In this document: positions 35,874 to 48,362 of the stretch, piece by piece
How positions within the stretch are numbered: position 1 is the stretch's first letter
Layout of the letters: each line of letters starts with the position of its first letter
Origin: Mastigamoeba balamuthi
Taxonomy: Eukaryota > Evosea > Mastigamoebida > Mastigamoebidae
Length of the DNA stretch: 64,000 bases
NCBI GenBank assembly: GCA_902651635.1
Contig: CACRSC010001917.1
Location: forward strand, 387,814-451,813
Direction: 5' to 3'
Program-made: the position numbers and the translations under genes
Notes under the pieces: generated by a model
The model's database searches: none
Seen by the model: the letters and a program-made list of their open reading frames with translations, nothing else
What the model was told of the DNA's origin: nothing

Positions 35874-36962
35874 ATGGACTCACTTGTCTTTCTGGGCACT
35901 GGCGCTGGCGCTCCGTCAGCCACCCGCAACGTCTGAGCCGCTCGCTGTTTCCCGCGTTTCTCCTCTCATGCAGCGCACACACTGGCAGGTCTCGTCGACG
36001 GCCATCCGCCTCCAGAACGGCCGCGTCCTCATCGTCGACTGCGGCGAGGCAAGCGCATCTCAGCCCCGCCCAGCCGGCTCTCACCCCCCCTGCAGGGCAC
36101 GCAGCAGCAGATCCTGCGCAGCGAGCACGTCAAGGCGGGCCGCGTCGACGCGGTGCTCGTGACGCACCTGCACGGGGACCACTGCTTCGGGCTGCCGGGC
36201 CTGCTGGCCTCGGTCTCGCTGCAGCGCGGCCAGCGCGCAGACGGCTCGGCGCTGCGGCTGGTGGGCCCCGTGGGGCTCCGCGCGATGCTCGAGGCGGTCC
36301 TGACGCTCTCGCGGACGTACGTCGCCTTCGCGGTCGAGTACACGGAGATACCCGACGGCACCGAGCGCCTGGACCTCGGCGACGTCTGCGGCCTGCACGT
36401 CGTGGCCTGCGCCGTGCGCCACGTCGTGCCGTGCTACGGCTACGTGCTGGCGGAGCCCCAGAGGCCGGGCCCGCTCGACGCGAGGCGCGCGACGGAGCTG
36501 GGGGCCCGCGGGGCGCAGCTCGGGCAGCTCAAGGCCGGCAGGGAGGTCGTCGTCGACGGCGGCGCTGTCGTGCGCCCCGAGCAGTGCGTGGGGGCCCCGA
36601 GGCCCGGCAGGAAGCTCGCCTTCGCCGCGGACAACTGCGAGCTCGGCGCGGCGATGGCCGAGGAGTCGCGCGGGTGCGACCTGCTGGTGCACGAGTGCAC
36701 GCTGGGCGACTCCAAGGGCGAGGAGGCCGCGGCCAAGTTCGGGCACTCGACGGCGCGCATGGCCGGGAGAGCCGCCAGGAGCGTCGGGGCCGCGAGGCTC
36801 GTCCTGACGCACTTCAGCGCGCGGCACGGGGACGGGGGAGAGGAGGACGGGGAGGACGGCAAGAGGGCAGAGACCGTCCAGGAGCTCGTGCAGCAGGCGA
36901 GGGAGACCTTCGGCTCGGACAACATCGTCGCTGCCGAGGACTTTGCTCGGATCACCTTCTAG
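35874..36962 (+). CDS. ELAC1: tRNase Z, short form (ELAC1-like)
   Basis: Endonuclease that removes tRNA 3' trailers. Exons 35874-35930, 35989-36048, 36096-36962 (327 aa). Seen: FLGTGAGAPSATRNVSS, the family N-terminus; LIVDCGEGTQQQIL spanning the second junction; metal-binding motif VTHLHGDHCFGLPG; AFAADNCE (the aspartate motif, family DT/DN variant); LVHECTL; FGHSTARMAGRAA, the family's ATAxxHSTxxxA-type block; VLTHFSAR. The second intron has a GC donor (GAG|GCAAGC), needed to rebuild DCGEGTQ. Compact length marks the short form. Directly downstream of the tRNA gene but on the other strand; that adjacency is probably chance. Confidence 0.93.
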
Positions 36963-37100
36963 GCCGGCGAGTCTTCTGCTTGGTGGCCATCTCTGCTGTC
37001 CCTGACTGCCTCGGAGGGGGAGAGAAACGTGCACCGAAGGCAATTGATACATTTTGGATTGTCTGCACTGAGTTACCGTGGCCTGTTTGCAGGGGCTCGA

Positions 37101-40100
37101 TCAGGCGGCGAGCTCGTAGACGGTCTGGAGGCCCTTGCCCTTGATCTCCACTGACAGGGGGTCCCTGTACCTGAACTCGTCGCGGGTGCACTCCCACGTC
37201 TTGACATCGCACAGCACTGTCCCCACCTGCGCCTTGGCCTTGAGCCGCGCTGCCTAAAGATCGCCCGAGTGAGTATCTGTGTGCGATGTTGTGCCGAGGG
37301 GGTGGGAAGTACCATGTTGACGGTGTCAGACCAGAGGTCGTACACCCAGTTGCGCTTGCCGATGATGCCCCCAGCGCAGGGCCCCGTGCTCACACCCACG
37401 CGCAGGCCCACGTGCTTCCCGCAGCTGTCGGGCAGCTCCTGGTCCTGGCTCACCCTGTGGAACTCCTGGGCCATCCTGAGCATTGAATGCGAGTGCTTTG
37501 CTGCCGCGCAGGGCACCCCTGACGCCGCCACTGCAGTCCGTTAGCAATAACAAATTGGGATGCCTGAGAATCGCACTGTAGATGTCAAGGATGGTCTTAA
37601 TCTTGGTGATGCCGTGCCGCTCGGCGACGCCGTCGAGCCTCTCGATGAAGGCACTGAGGAACCCCGTGACGACCTCGGGGGCACTGGCTACGGCCCAGTC
37701 CCTAAACCCCGAGATATCGCAAAACAGAATGCTCGTCTCCGCAAAGCTCTCGTTGGGCAGCATCCCCTTCTGCAGCACCTCGAACACGTGTGGTGGAAAC
37801 AGCGACTGAATCAACTCGACAGATTTGCTGCAGAGAACACATTGTGAGACTGGCAGGACTAGAAGCTTGCAAAGTGTCTGCACCGGTGCTGCATATCGCG
37901 GCAGGCCAGGAGGTGGTTAATTGCGTGGGCGATGCTGAGCAGCTGGTCGTTTCCTCGGAACTTCAGAGCTGCTCTCTCGGTGGTGGAGAGGACTGTAGCA
38001 ATTGACTTTGAGAGGCGAGTGAGCCCACGGAACACCAGCAGTTCCATCAGACCCACACTACCAGCGAGCACAAACACAAGGATGGCACCCCCAATGCCAC
38101 ACAGGCGAGTGGACAGTGTCTTTTCCTGTGCTAGGAGCTCTGGGTCTCTCATGGCAAACATCAAGAGCCTGCGATCTCCAATCTGACGTGGGGGCAGAAT
38201 AAAGAGAACGATCAGTTGCTTATCATTATCAATCGATCCTACCAGGTCAGCAAAGACTGCTCCCTCGAATAACACCAACGAGTTCAGGAAGTTGACGCCA
38301 TCTGGGCACGCGTAGACAGCATTGGTTGAGAGGCTTGTCTTACCATTGGCTGTCACAGTGGTCAAAGTGCTCTCTGTGGGACTAGTAAATGGACTAGTGA
38401 AACAAATCAACGGAGGGTACCGTTTGCATTAGACCCCAGTCCCAAAACTCTTTCTGTCTTCCACATACTCTTTAGTGGCCCTCTGGTACCGTCCTCTGAG
38501 TAGAGCACTCCAAGGCACATGTGCATCATCTTTGCCTTGGCAGGCAGTACTCTGGCCATATCCCGCAAAAACACGACCCACCCCTCCACTGGTGTGTACT
38601 GCGAGTAGCCCACCACAAAGGAAGCTGCAATCCTGGTGATGTTGCTAAAAAGGAATCAGTAGACGGTGGCAAATGGTATGGCATAAGGCACTTTGTTGGA
38701 TCGTGGACAAGGCCAAAGACATGCCCTGTGTTGACTCCAAACCACTGAAAGTCAAGCTTGAGCAGCTGATTCGAAATCACCCTTATCTCGTGAGAACTGA
38801 TGTTCCTTCGCATCTTCGTTGCATAGTTGTAGCCACAACTGTTGTACAGAGTGCCATTCGGCAGGAAGTAGAGGACTCCGTCAACATTGGTAGTATCGAA
38901 GAACGACCCATCTGCGAATTCACTCTCCCAGAAGGGTCCCCAAGGATTTCTTGACATAACATAGTCCACAGCGACGTCCTGAGTGGTGCACATAAGTGGA
39001 TATGATTGGATGATGCACTCTACCCATGCTCCGTAGGCATCCGCGTCGAACATAAGGTCGATGATTGATTCGCGGAGAATGAATGACAATCTTGTAGTGT
39101 CCGCGATTGCCGTGGCCTGGATGAGCTTGTCCGTGGTTCTACTGAGGGTAATTTGCAGGAATGAAACAAGAGCAACCACAGAGGCAACCAACAGCACTGC
39201 CAATCCGCCAAGAACTCCAATGCGGAGGCTCTGCAGGATCCTTCTGCCGATAGATGAGCTCTCTGAGCTCAGCGTGATAACAGAGTCGTCAGCCAGTACG
39301 CTGAGGAGCCCAGTGGACGACAGAGACCTCGTGGACAATACCTCTGTGCGAGGTGAGCTCCCTGAGCCGACCAGCCTCCAGGTAGTGAGACTCGCGAGGC
39401 CCGTGCTGATCTCCCCCGACGGCTCGACAAAGAAGTGACCCTTGGCGGACTCATCCAGTGCCTCCTTCGTCCTGGAGCAACACAGAATCTCCCCAGGAGA
39501 TGCTGACTCCTGGATCTGTTGGCTCAGCGTAACTGTGAGTCAAGTTAGGGTCGTCTTTGCCTGTCCGCTGTACCCGCTGGGCCCCACAGCTCGAAGAACC
39601 GCTTCTTGATGCCAATCATGGCGCTACTGCTCCTCCCTGACGCTATTCCCATACGGAGCTGCAGTTCTTGCTCCGAGGCAACCATCAGGTTCCCGTGGCA
39701 AAGCCTGTTGCGGGGGCGGTCAATCAAACAGTGGTATAGGTACGGAGCACCACTTACCTCCTAAAACTGAGGGCCACAGTCGCCAGAGTCTGCGCTGTGT
39801 TCCTTCGATTGCCCTGTGAGATACCGCTGGCCACGACTTCATGCATGGTCAGAACGCAATGCGAGGGTGTTGCGAGCACCATAGGCATCGCCGATTGTCA
39901 TGACCTTTGTGGCGTCCTCTCTGTGCACAATCTCGTCCATCCTGCTGTACAGCCCGTTGAGATACTTGGTAACAATGTCTGGCTCCAGTGCTGATGACCT
40001 GTGGAGAGGGTCAGTGTGCGGGCACGTTTGGGCCGTGGGAGATTTGAAAGACCAGCGGGTGAAGTTGCAGATGTCAGCAAAGAGAACGCAGGTCTCTGGA

Positions 40101-41906
40101 TACGTGAGGTTGTTGGACTCTCCACGCTTGATCCTCTCCAGAACTTCCCCAGGGAAGATACTCCGCAGTATGTGCTCTGTTTGCCTATTAGAGCACCCCA
40201 TTAGATACCAATTGAGCTTGTCGATTATCGTCGAACTCAGTTCTGCACTCCAGTGTAGAGAGAAGTTCGTTGACTGCTCGAGTCACGTTGCGCAGCTCAG
40301 TCTTGCCCGTAACGACCAGCCTCTTTCCCATGTTCTGGGGCGAATGAGATGGACCTGAGTTGCATACCAATAGGAAACGAGAGTTGTACGTTATTCTCCG
40401 ATAGAGCGACGATCTTGCTTGAGAGACGTGAGAGCGTTCGCAGCACGAAAGCCTCCATAAGTAGCGAGATAAGGCAGAAGACCGCGAAAAGCGCGAGGCA
40501 GCAGATCATTGTGATGTAGTTCACCACTGCGCACGCAGAAACCGGGTGAGTATGCAGCAGCTGCCCGAGTGTCCCGTACTTGAATTGATTGTCGCAGCAT
40601 AGGGCCTGAGGGCCCTGATCAACACGTATAGCCTGGGCTCCCCCTCCGCATCTCTAATGATCATCCCGATCGCGAGGTACGTGTCGCTGGTCTTATTCGC
40701 CGCTCTTGAGCATGCAAGGTGGACTGTATCGAACGCTGACGACGGGAAAACCGCATACGACACGGAACCGTCTACTTAAGCATCAGCGGTGTTGTGGAGC
40801 GGAATGATAAAGGTGTGCCTTCAAGCTCTTCCTTCATCCTTGCAGGTCTGCCACTCCACACAGACTTGATGCCGCTGTACTCTGCAGTGCTCGCGGCGCT
40901 GTCGGTGGGTGATGTGGTTAGGACACCAGAGTCGGATGTACACCGAGAGACGTGCAATTCGAGGCATAGGTTCGACATGTCCGCAATTCTCTTTAATGTC
41001 GAGCGCACGTTTCTCGCGTAGACAACCCAACCCACGTCGGCTCCCGTGTTGTCCATCATGCGACTGTACCGTGACTCTACGAGGACGAGGACATCGCTAC
41101 TCAGCAGGAGGCTTGCCGTCAGAGATTTCGGGGCAAATGAAGAGAATGGAGTCTCACGTCTCGGGGATCCAAAAGAGGCCACTGGCTTCGCCACTTTGCA
41201 CCAGCATGGCAGAAACCTGTTGGGCGAGAGTCGCGGAGGCCGGCACCTTTGGGGCTCCGAAGGTCCTGTTGGCGCCCCACATGAAGCCGTTGAGCATCTG
41301 CTTGGAGAATCCGGGTCATTTTATGTCATCTCCACCACCGAAACCGGCGCACCGTGCCGTTGGGCATGATGAACATGGCACCCTCGAGGTCCATGAGCTC
41401 GAGGAAGGAGTAGCCGTGCGTCAACAGCGCCCAGAAAGGGCCGTGGGGGTCCTTCGCTGCGAGGTAAAAATAGACATAGTTCTGCCGAGTTCGCCAGTGA
41501 GTGAGTTCAGGGTCCGCAGCACAAAGCGTGGTCGGCTCACCCAGTTGCTGAAGTCCGTCACCTGCCCGTTGAGTGAGGACAGCTGGCTGTTGAGCACACC
41601 GTAGAGCAGAGCTGCCTCCTCCAGCGCCTGCCTGCTCTCCAGCGTCCTGAGCTCAGTTGCCGAAGAGTACTGGAAAGCAGCGGCTGAAATGCCAGCGGCA
41701 ACGCCCACAAGGGCAAGCAGCGCCGAGGCCACGTGCACCCGCATGTGACGAAACAGCGCGCACCACCACGGCCGAGCTCGTCTCTTCTGTGCTGTGGATG
41801 CCCTCATGATCGTGTGGCGATATGAATTCTGGACTCTGAACTCCATATCAGAATCAGGACGGCATTTTTTGTACCACTCCGTTTCAGAGAAAATGCCTGA
41901 GATCAC
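37101..41906 (-). CDS. Two-unit receptor-type adenylyl cyclase (membrane-sensor-membrane-cyclase, twice)
   Basis: Many exons (at least twelve; e.g. 41523-41906, 41353-41481 at the 5' end, last exon ending 37101). Unit 1: TM near 41730 (VASALLALVGVAAGISAAAF), extracellular region (DPHGPFWALLTHG...MFIMPNGT, NTGADVGWVVYARNV), TM near 40480, HAMP-like linker, cyclase domain 1 (39.3-40.2 kb: VLFADICNFTRW, KVMTIGDAY, KKRFFELWGPAVTLSQQIQ). The frame runs without a break from cyclase 1 (EISTGLASLTTWRLVGSGSS) into unit 2: TM near 39190, homologous sensor (NPWGPFWESEF...LYFLPNGT, VEGWVVFLRD), TM near 38070, cyclase domain 2 (ILFCDISGFRDW, KIKTILDIYMAASG, WVYDLWSDTVNMAARL). Both have the two metal Asp; only domain 2 has Lys/Asp for ATP and the catalytic Asn/Arg. 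Start could be 41846. Confidence 0.8.
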
Positions 41907-41989
41907 GGCGGAGAGCTGGTCGTCCTACGTTATTTGAGAGAAACCGCTCCGGGGGCCGGTAGAAGACAGTGTCTGCTATCACCGGGCAG

Positions 41990-43480
41990 GGGCCCAGTCC
42001 TCGATGCGTAGGTCCGCATTTCTCACAGAGAAAACCGATTTCACCTTTCTGGGTGTCCTCGTGTCAGGCGCGCCGCCGTGCACGGCCGACGTTCCCCGAT
42101 CCACAGCTTGTCGCACCCTTCCTGCCACAGCATGTCCTCTCCTGTGTCCAGGGCGCCGCGGTCGCCGAGCAAGGGGTGCGCTTCCTCCTGCCAGTTGCTC
42201 ACACAGTTTGTTATGCCGTGGGCGATCTGCCGTACATTGGGGCAACTCAAAGCTCACATAGCTGCGTGACAGGACAAGCATCACTCCTGAGCTTTGAATC
42301 CGCACAGGCCACCGTCATGCCCGAGTCGCGTAGAATTTGCCGTGTGACCCCCTTTCGATCTCAGGCAAAGCCTTGCCACAGCTCAGCACAGGAGGTCTGG
42401 CGGTGTTGCTGTCAAATGTTGGTGTGTGTGGGACCGTGCTTTGCCCCTTACAATGTGTATTTGGCGTTGGGAAACCAAATGCCCAAAGCCCTGCTCGTTT
42501 TCATCGAAGTAGTTGCTGCCAAATCAGGCTCTCGGGCAGCCACCAGCACATCCTATCGGGGGGTGGGAAACAGAGGATCGGGGTTGTGCAGGACTGTCTG
42601 ACCATGGCCCGTGGTGAACCTATGCTGTACTGCCCCACCCAGCAGCACCTCGCGCACTGTTGCATCTGTCACACACCCTGTTTCTGCGTCTGATCTCCTC
42701 ACGGTGCTTGCCACGACTCCTTGTTGATACCAGCATAATCGACGGAATCGCCCTCGACCACCCACGACGAGCTCAATCATGCTGGCGGACACCGCGCAGG
42801 CACCGCACCACCACAGAGCTATAATTGGCTGCGACAATTTCTTAGAAACGGAGTGGTAGGTCAGATCGGGGGTCATTGTGCACATTTCCTCTTTCGTCTG
42901 ATAACGTAAAACGCCCGCCCTTCGGACCGGAAGATGGCCGAGTGCAGGCCCCGCTGTGTCCTTGGCAGCACCAGTGCCGGCAGCCACCTCTGGGGCGCCA
43001 ACCAGGCGCACTGCAGTTCCGGGTATCCATGGTGACTGCAGTCTTCACTGGCAACTTCCTTCTGTTTGATGAGACCGTAAGAGGGATGCTCACGGACCCC
43101 ATCGGCGGACTCCTCAACTCGCCGCCCAGCGGGCAGGTCGGCGACACTGGCAGAGACAACGGGCACGTGGCCAATTTCGGGTACATACATACTCTGGGTC
43201 GCCGAGGTCGCCTCAATGTGCTCTCGGCGCTCATCTGCCTTCTCGCCGAGTCCGAGTACTCTGCAAAGCGCCAGCTCCACGAGTCAACATCTCGGAGGTC
43301 CCTGATATTAAGTTCAGCGTCCTCGGATCAGGCCACTCGATGTGGTGGGGGGCTTCCCTGGTTCGACGGTGCCGTGAAACATCTCGACGACATGAGCACC
43401 GCCTACACACTGTATGAGTCACCTCGTGCCTCTCTCGATCCCTACTGTCCGAGTTTCTAACAAAGCAGACATGGAACACG
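41990..43480 (-). pseudogene. Decayed third sensor-TM unit of the adenylyl cyclase family
   Basis: No continuous gene, but minus-strand fragments match the sensor units of the neighbouring cyclase in the right order: GLHSAIFRSEGRAFYVIR (43.0-42.9 kb; compare IGMIIRDAEGEPRLYVLIR), a TM with IIALWWCGACAVSASMIELVV (42.8 kb; compare ILVFVLAGSVGLMELLVF), and NVRQIAHGITNCVSNWQ (42.2 kb; compare DQLLSIAHAINHLLACR). Frames are shifted between fragments and no cyclase domain follows. Either a dead copy or an unrecognised spliced 5' part of the cyclase gene. Confidence 0.5.
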
Positions 43481-43564
43481 GGGACAGTGCAAGTGGCAGG
43501 AAGTAGGCTTGCGGAGCAACAAGGGAATGCTATGTGTTCGTATTGTGGCCTAGACTTGCGTGCC

Positions 43565-46500
43565 TCAGGCGCTCTTCTCGAGGCTGAGGGCGACGGGGGC
43601 GGTGCTGCCCGAGCGCACGCCCTCGAGGTAGAGCTGCGAGCTGCTGGTCCAGTAGAGCTTGATGCCCTCCGAGTAGGTGCGGATGCCGCCCGAGATGGGG
43701 ATCGTCACGTCGACGGTGGACATGACAAAGAGCGACTTGAAGTGCGAGAAGAGGCTCGAGAGGTACCACACGTAGACCTTGGCGTCGGCGCAGTACGCCG
43801 CCAGCGCCTTGCCCGACATCGGGAACGCCGCGGCCAGCACGGGCACGCCCGTCTGGAACGTCACCCACGGCGTGGCCGTCTTGATGTCGAAGACGATGAT
43901 GGCGCTCGTCGTGCCGACGGCCAGGCGCTGCACGTCCATGTTGAACGTGACCATCGGGTAGCTCTGCATCAGCCCCTGGATCACCTGCGTCGCGGGCTTG
44001 AGGCACTTGTCGCGTATCGTCGGCGCCGCGGGGTCCAGCGCGTGCACAAACGTCTCGACGATGAGCGGCAGGTGCGGCACGACGTCCTTGTTCCACTTGC
44101 GCGTGACCTTCTTGAGGAACCCGATGGCCGCCGCCTGGTTGTGGTGCCCCACGATCTCCGCGTCGAGCATGCTGATCACCGTCCGCGTCTCCTGCGCCGC
44201 GATCTGCACCAGCGCGTGCGAGGCGGCCTTGGCGGCCGTCGCGTGGTGCGCCTTGTCCATCGCCAGGTAGAAGAGGCGCTGCACGGCCTTGCGCGGGTCC
44301 TCGAGGTGCTGCTTCCACAGCGCGAACCCGTGCGCAAAGACCTCGACGCTGCACGACGTCATCGGGTTCGCGTCCTGCATGATCGACTTGAGCAGCTCGT
44401 TGGTCACCGTCCTCGCGAGTCTGGTTGGTAAAAAAACCGGGCGAAACCCGGTGTGAGAGACTGCTGGCGAGCTGGGGCTGTGTGGGCGCACTCCTTGTCC
44501 AGCGCCACGGACTTCTCTGCCCCGACGATGCTCAGCACGCGGAACGCGAGGGTGTGCTCTCCCTCGCCCTTGGATTGCACTGAGGGAAGCGGCTGAGATG
44601 CGTCGCGCAAAAAGCGTCGGCGAGGCCACGCACGGAACTTTCTGAAGATGTTGCTGAAGTCACGGAGAGCTGTGGGCGACATCCTGTCGAGCGTGGCGTT
44701 GAAGATCGACCGGGCGGACTGCTGCACGTCGGCTGTGCGCGTGTGGGCCAAACAGCAGTCAGGCAATCAACTAAAATCAAGAGCGGATTCAAAATAGATT
44801 TGGGAATCAGAGTGAAATGGGGATATGAAAGACTTACGCAGAGCGTCGTTCCAGAAGTTGGTGAGGAAGGGCAGCGAGGGCTCGACAAAGCCCTTGGCAA
44901 TCTCGGGCAGGATGGCGCAGTAGAACGTCATCAGGTGGCTGAACGTGTTTGCGTTGTCCTTGCGGCTCAGCAGCGTCTTGGACAGCGTCACGGCGCTCAG
45001 CGCGATCGACCCCGACAGGTGGTGCGAGTGCTTGAACGCAGCCCCGCTCTCCGACCCCACAGCCGGCAGCACCAGCGCCATGTTCCCGTTTTCCCTGGAT
45101 TCCGATTCCTTAGATTCCTTTGAAATCCAACGAGCAAGGGAAATATCGCGGGAAGATGCGGGAATCGAGTGAGGCACCCGCAGAGGCCCAGCGTGCCGAA
45201 CGGCGACGGCGGGCGCAGGAACAGCTCGCGCCTGCAAAAGCCGTCGGTGGTCTCGTCGAGGCCCCACGGCACCAGGTACGCGAGCACGCTGAACGGCGGG
45301 AACCTGTACACGTTGCTCCCCTGCCTGGCCCCGTCCACCGCCCTGCTGATCTCCTCCGGCTCTGTACAGAGCCGTCAGCATAAATATCCCCCAGTTTGGC
45401 GAAGAAAACGCAGAAATTCTTGACCGGAAAAGGAAGGGAAAGCAGGAAACAGGAATGGAAGCTTACGAGGGGGTTGGGACATGCGGAAGGCGGGCTGGCT
45501 GGGCGTCTGTATGCCAGAGACGGGCCTGGACTTGGAGCTGCAGGCGAACTTGCGCTGGATGGTGGACGGGGGCGCCGAGGTCTTGTCGAGCTGGTGGCTG
45601 AGCTGGCGCACGTTGAGCAGCAGCACCTGCACGGGCGCGCTGCACGGGGCCTCGCCGACGGTGATCATCGCGGACGTGATCCCGAGGTCCTCGGCGGGCT
45701 GCGAGGCGTCGAACGCGCGGCGGGCGATGTAGACGGGGAAGCAGTAGTTGGTGACGGCCTCCTTGGCCTTGACGCCCGAGAGCTGCGTGATCAGGCGCCC
45801 AGAGGACAGCTCCCACACGCACAGCGACGTGTCGGCGCACGACACCAGCATGTAGTCGCGCTCCGCCTTCCACCTGATCGCCGTGATCGGCGCCGGGTGC
45901 CCCGACAGCCAGTGCTGCCTGTCGCCATCGCACAGTGAGTGATAGGACGAGGGAGCGCTTGGTCGCATTGACAGCACACAAAACTCAAAGCGAGGGGCCT
46001 TTGCTTTCGCTGTTGCAGGGCTCTGTGTCTTCATAGTCCGACAGGAGGGAGACAGGTGGCTGGGCAGCGAGGGGTGCGTACGATTGGAATGTGTCGAGCG
46101 AGAAGATGCCGATGCAGCGGTCCGCGCCGATCGAGAGGAACGAGTGCTTGAGGCTCGAGGTGCTGTCGCCCGCGATGAACGCCGACTGCGGCGCCACGGG
46201 GATGAGGCGCAGGATGGGCGCGCTGTGCATCGCGAAGCTGTGCTTGAGCTCGAAGCTGAACATCTCCCAGACCTTGATGCAGCAGTCGTCGCCCGCCGAC
46301 ACCAGGTACCGCGTCGTCGAGCTCACCGACGGGTGCGGCGCCATCAGCGCCGTCACCCTCTTCGCGTGCGCCGCGACCCGCTTGGGGAACGGATCCGTGG
46401 GCAGAATCGACGAGCTGATCTCTCCGTTCTCTGCGGGCCAGCCAGAAAGGACGGGGTCAATCGGTTATTGCGCGGGTTTCGCGGGTTTCGAGTCGGCCGC

Positions 46501-48362
46501 ACGGTGGCCACAGATCATGACGAGGATGTCCTCGAGGACGCAGGTGCAGGTGACGCTGCTGCGGTCATCGAGGGTCGCCCAGGCGTTGGTGAAGCAGCCG
46601 CTGGCGGCTGGCGTCAGCGCCTCGAGCTTGGCCGGCACGTCGTCGGGCACGACGACCGGCGAGGCCTGCGACTCGCTGGCGCTGTCGGTGTTGTCCACCG
46701 ACGAGTACCGCGGCAGCGAGATCCTCCACATGCTCACCGAGTTGCCCGTCGCGCTGGCAAAGACGCTGCCGCGCAGGCACGCGACCACCGAGTGCATCTG
46801 CGAGGGCGGGGCCACCGGCGGCGACTTGGACGCGCGCTCGACGGGGCCCGGGGAGCTGGGGTGCGGAGGCGAGACGCGCGGGGGCTCTGTGCAGTGCGTC
46901 AGGTGCGCGACCCACGTCCCGTCCTCGATCTCGATGCTGTAGAAGCACCCGACGCCCGCCTCGGTCCACGCGAGGAACCGCCTCGCGTCGAGGAAGCTCC
47001 CGCCGGCCCACAGCTGCTCGGCCTCGGGCGCCCCGCTCTCCTGCCTGTTGAGGAACGAGATCATCGGCGGCGGCACCTCGAGCACGTTGACGCCCTTGGA
47101 CTTGGCCACGAGCTGCGCCCCACAAGAGTCAGCGGAGTGGGGGGGGGAGATAGAGAGAGAGAGAAGCTGCGAGAGGAGGCGAGAGGAGGGCACCGCCCAG
47201 CGTATGCGGGTGACGATGGCGACGAACTGCGAGTCGGGGGAGATGGCGGCGGCCATGATGGAGCCGTCGCTCTGGCGGAGGTCCTGCAGCCCGACGGTGG
47301 CCATGGGGTGCACGAGCGACGGCTGCTCGAGCACGCTGGCGTACGACGCCGACGACGCAGTCGCCGCCTGCATCGCCGGCATCGACGACGAGGCCGAGGT
47401 CGCCGTCGCGATGTAGGGCATCGCCGGCGGGTGCGACCAGAGCGTCACCGAGCCGTCCTGGGCGGCGCTGACGAAGAGCGGGGCGGTGCGCTCGGTGGCC
47501 AAGGGGGCGCAGAGGTAGACGACCCAGTCGGACGAGCCGCGGACGACGCCCGTGACGCTGCGCGAGCTCAGGTCGACGAGGAAGATGTCGTGCGAGGCCC
47601 CGCCGACGGCGACGCTGCGGCCGTCGGGCAGCGCCGTCATCGCCAGCGCCAGCGAGAGCATCTGCGGCATCTCGTAGCACTCGCCCAGGAACCGCCCGTC
47701 GCTCGCGGCCCACACCTTGAGGGACGCGCTCCTCGTCACTGCGCGGGCTGGTCAGCCGGGAGCGTGGAGATGGAGGGCGGTGTGCCTGCCAGTCGGCCAC
47801 GCCACAAAAATGGAGGAGTCTTACGCGTCGCCCCCGAAAGCGGAAACAGAACCCACGTGCACTTTCCCGCATGACGTAGCAGGATATTGTTCACGGATTG
47901 TGGAATTCCCAGGCTTGAAAGGACGCCGCCAATTCCGCTTTCCCTTCAGAAGGTTCCCTCCCCCCCCCCCGCGAATGGTACTTTCTGTCTTGATGTCGGG
48001 GATGGAGGAGACGCTCGGACGCAGAGTGACGTTGACAATGGCGCGATATCGCGCAGATATTGCCAACCCTCCCCCTCCGGATAACGCGTGACGGGATGCG
48101 GGAGAGCCGTGTGGGCCCGGGGGCACGCACGGGAGACGACGCAGGTGTTGTGCTTGGAGGAGCCGGCGGCGAGGGCGACGACGGCGGACTCGTTGCCGAC
48201 CATGAGGATGGTGGGCACGAGGCGCTGCTCCTCGTCGTCGACGGCCCAGAGGCATATCTCGCCGCTGCTCGCGCCCGTGAAGACGTGGCTGTCGACGCTC
48301 ACCACCGCCGTGATGTTGTGCGACGGCGCGCCGTTCCACAGCGCCACGGGGACCACGACCAT
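43565..48362 (-). CDS. WDR7: WDR7 / rabconnectin-3 beta
   Basis: Large WD40 protein that, with DMXL (rabconnectin-3 alpha), promotes V-ATPase assembly and endosome/vesicle acidification. Multi-exon; start ATG 48360-48362 (VVVPVALWNGAPSHNITAVV), matching the family N-terminus (LPIVLWGRKAPTHCISAV). First propeller through 46.5 kb (FTGASSGEICLWAV, SLKVWAASDG, DGSVTLWSHPP); second with YLVSAGDDCCIKVWEMFSFELKHSFAMH and GHPAPITAIRWKAERDYMLVSCADTSLCVWEL; helical middle containing VPWGLDETTDGFCRREL (family AWGLNEVLDEVCLDRLG); C-terminus with NKDVVPHLPLIVETFVHALDP, MVTFNMDVQRLAVGTTSAIIVFDI and a last WD unit. Several introns are short and GATATC-rich. Domain order and paired landmarks make the assignment firm; exon edges are not all resolved. 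Confidence 0.85.

Noticed and set aside
37101-39338. Treating the second cyclase unit as its own gene
   Set aside because: No ATG lies near the start of unit 2; the frame continues without stop from the end of cyclase domain 1, so one gene is simpler.
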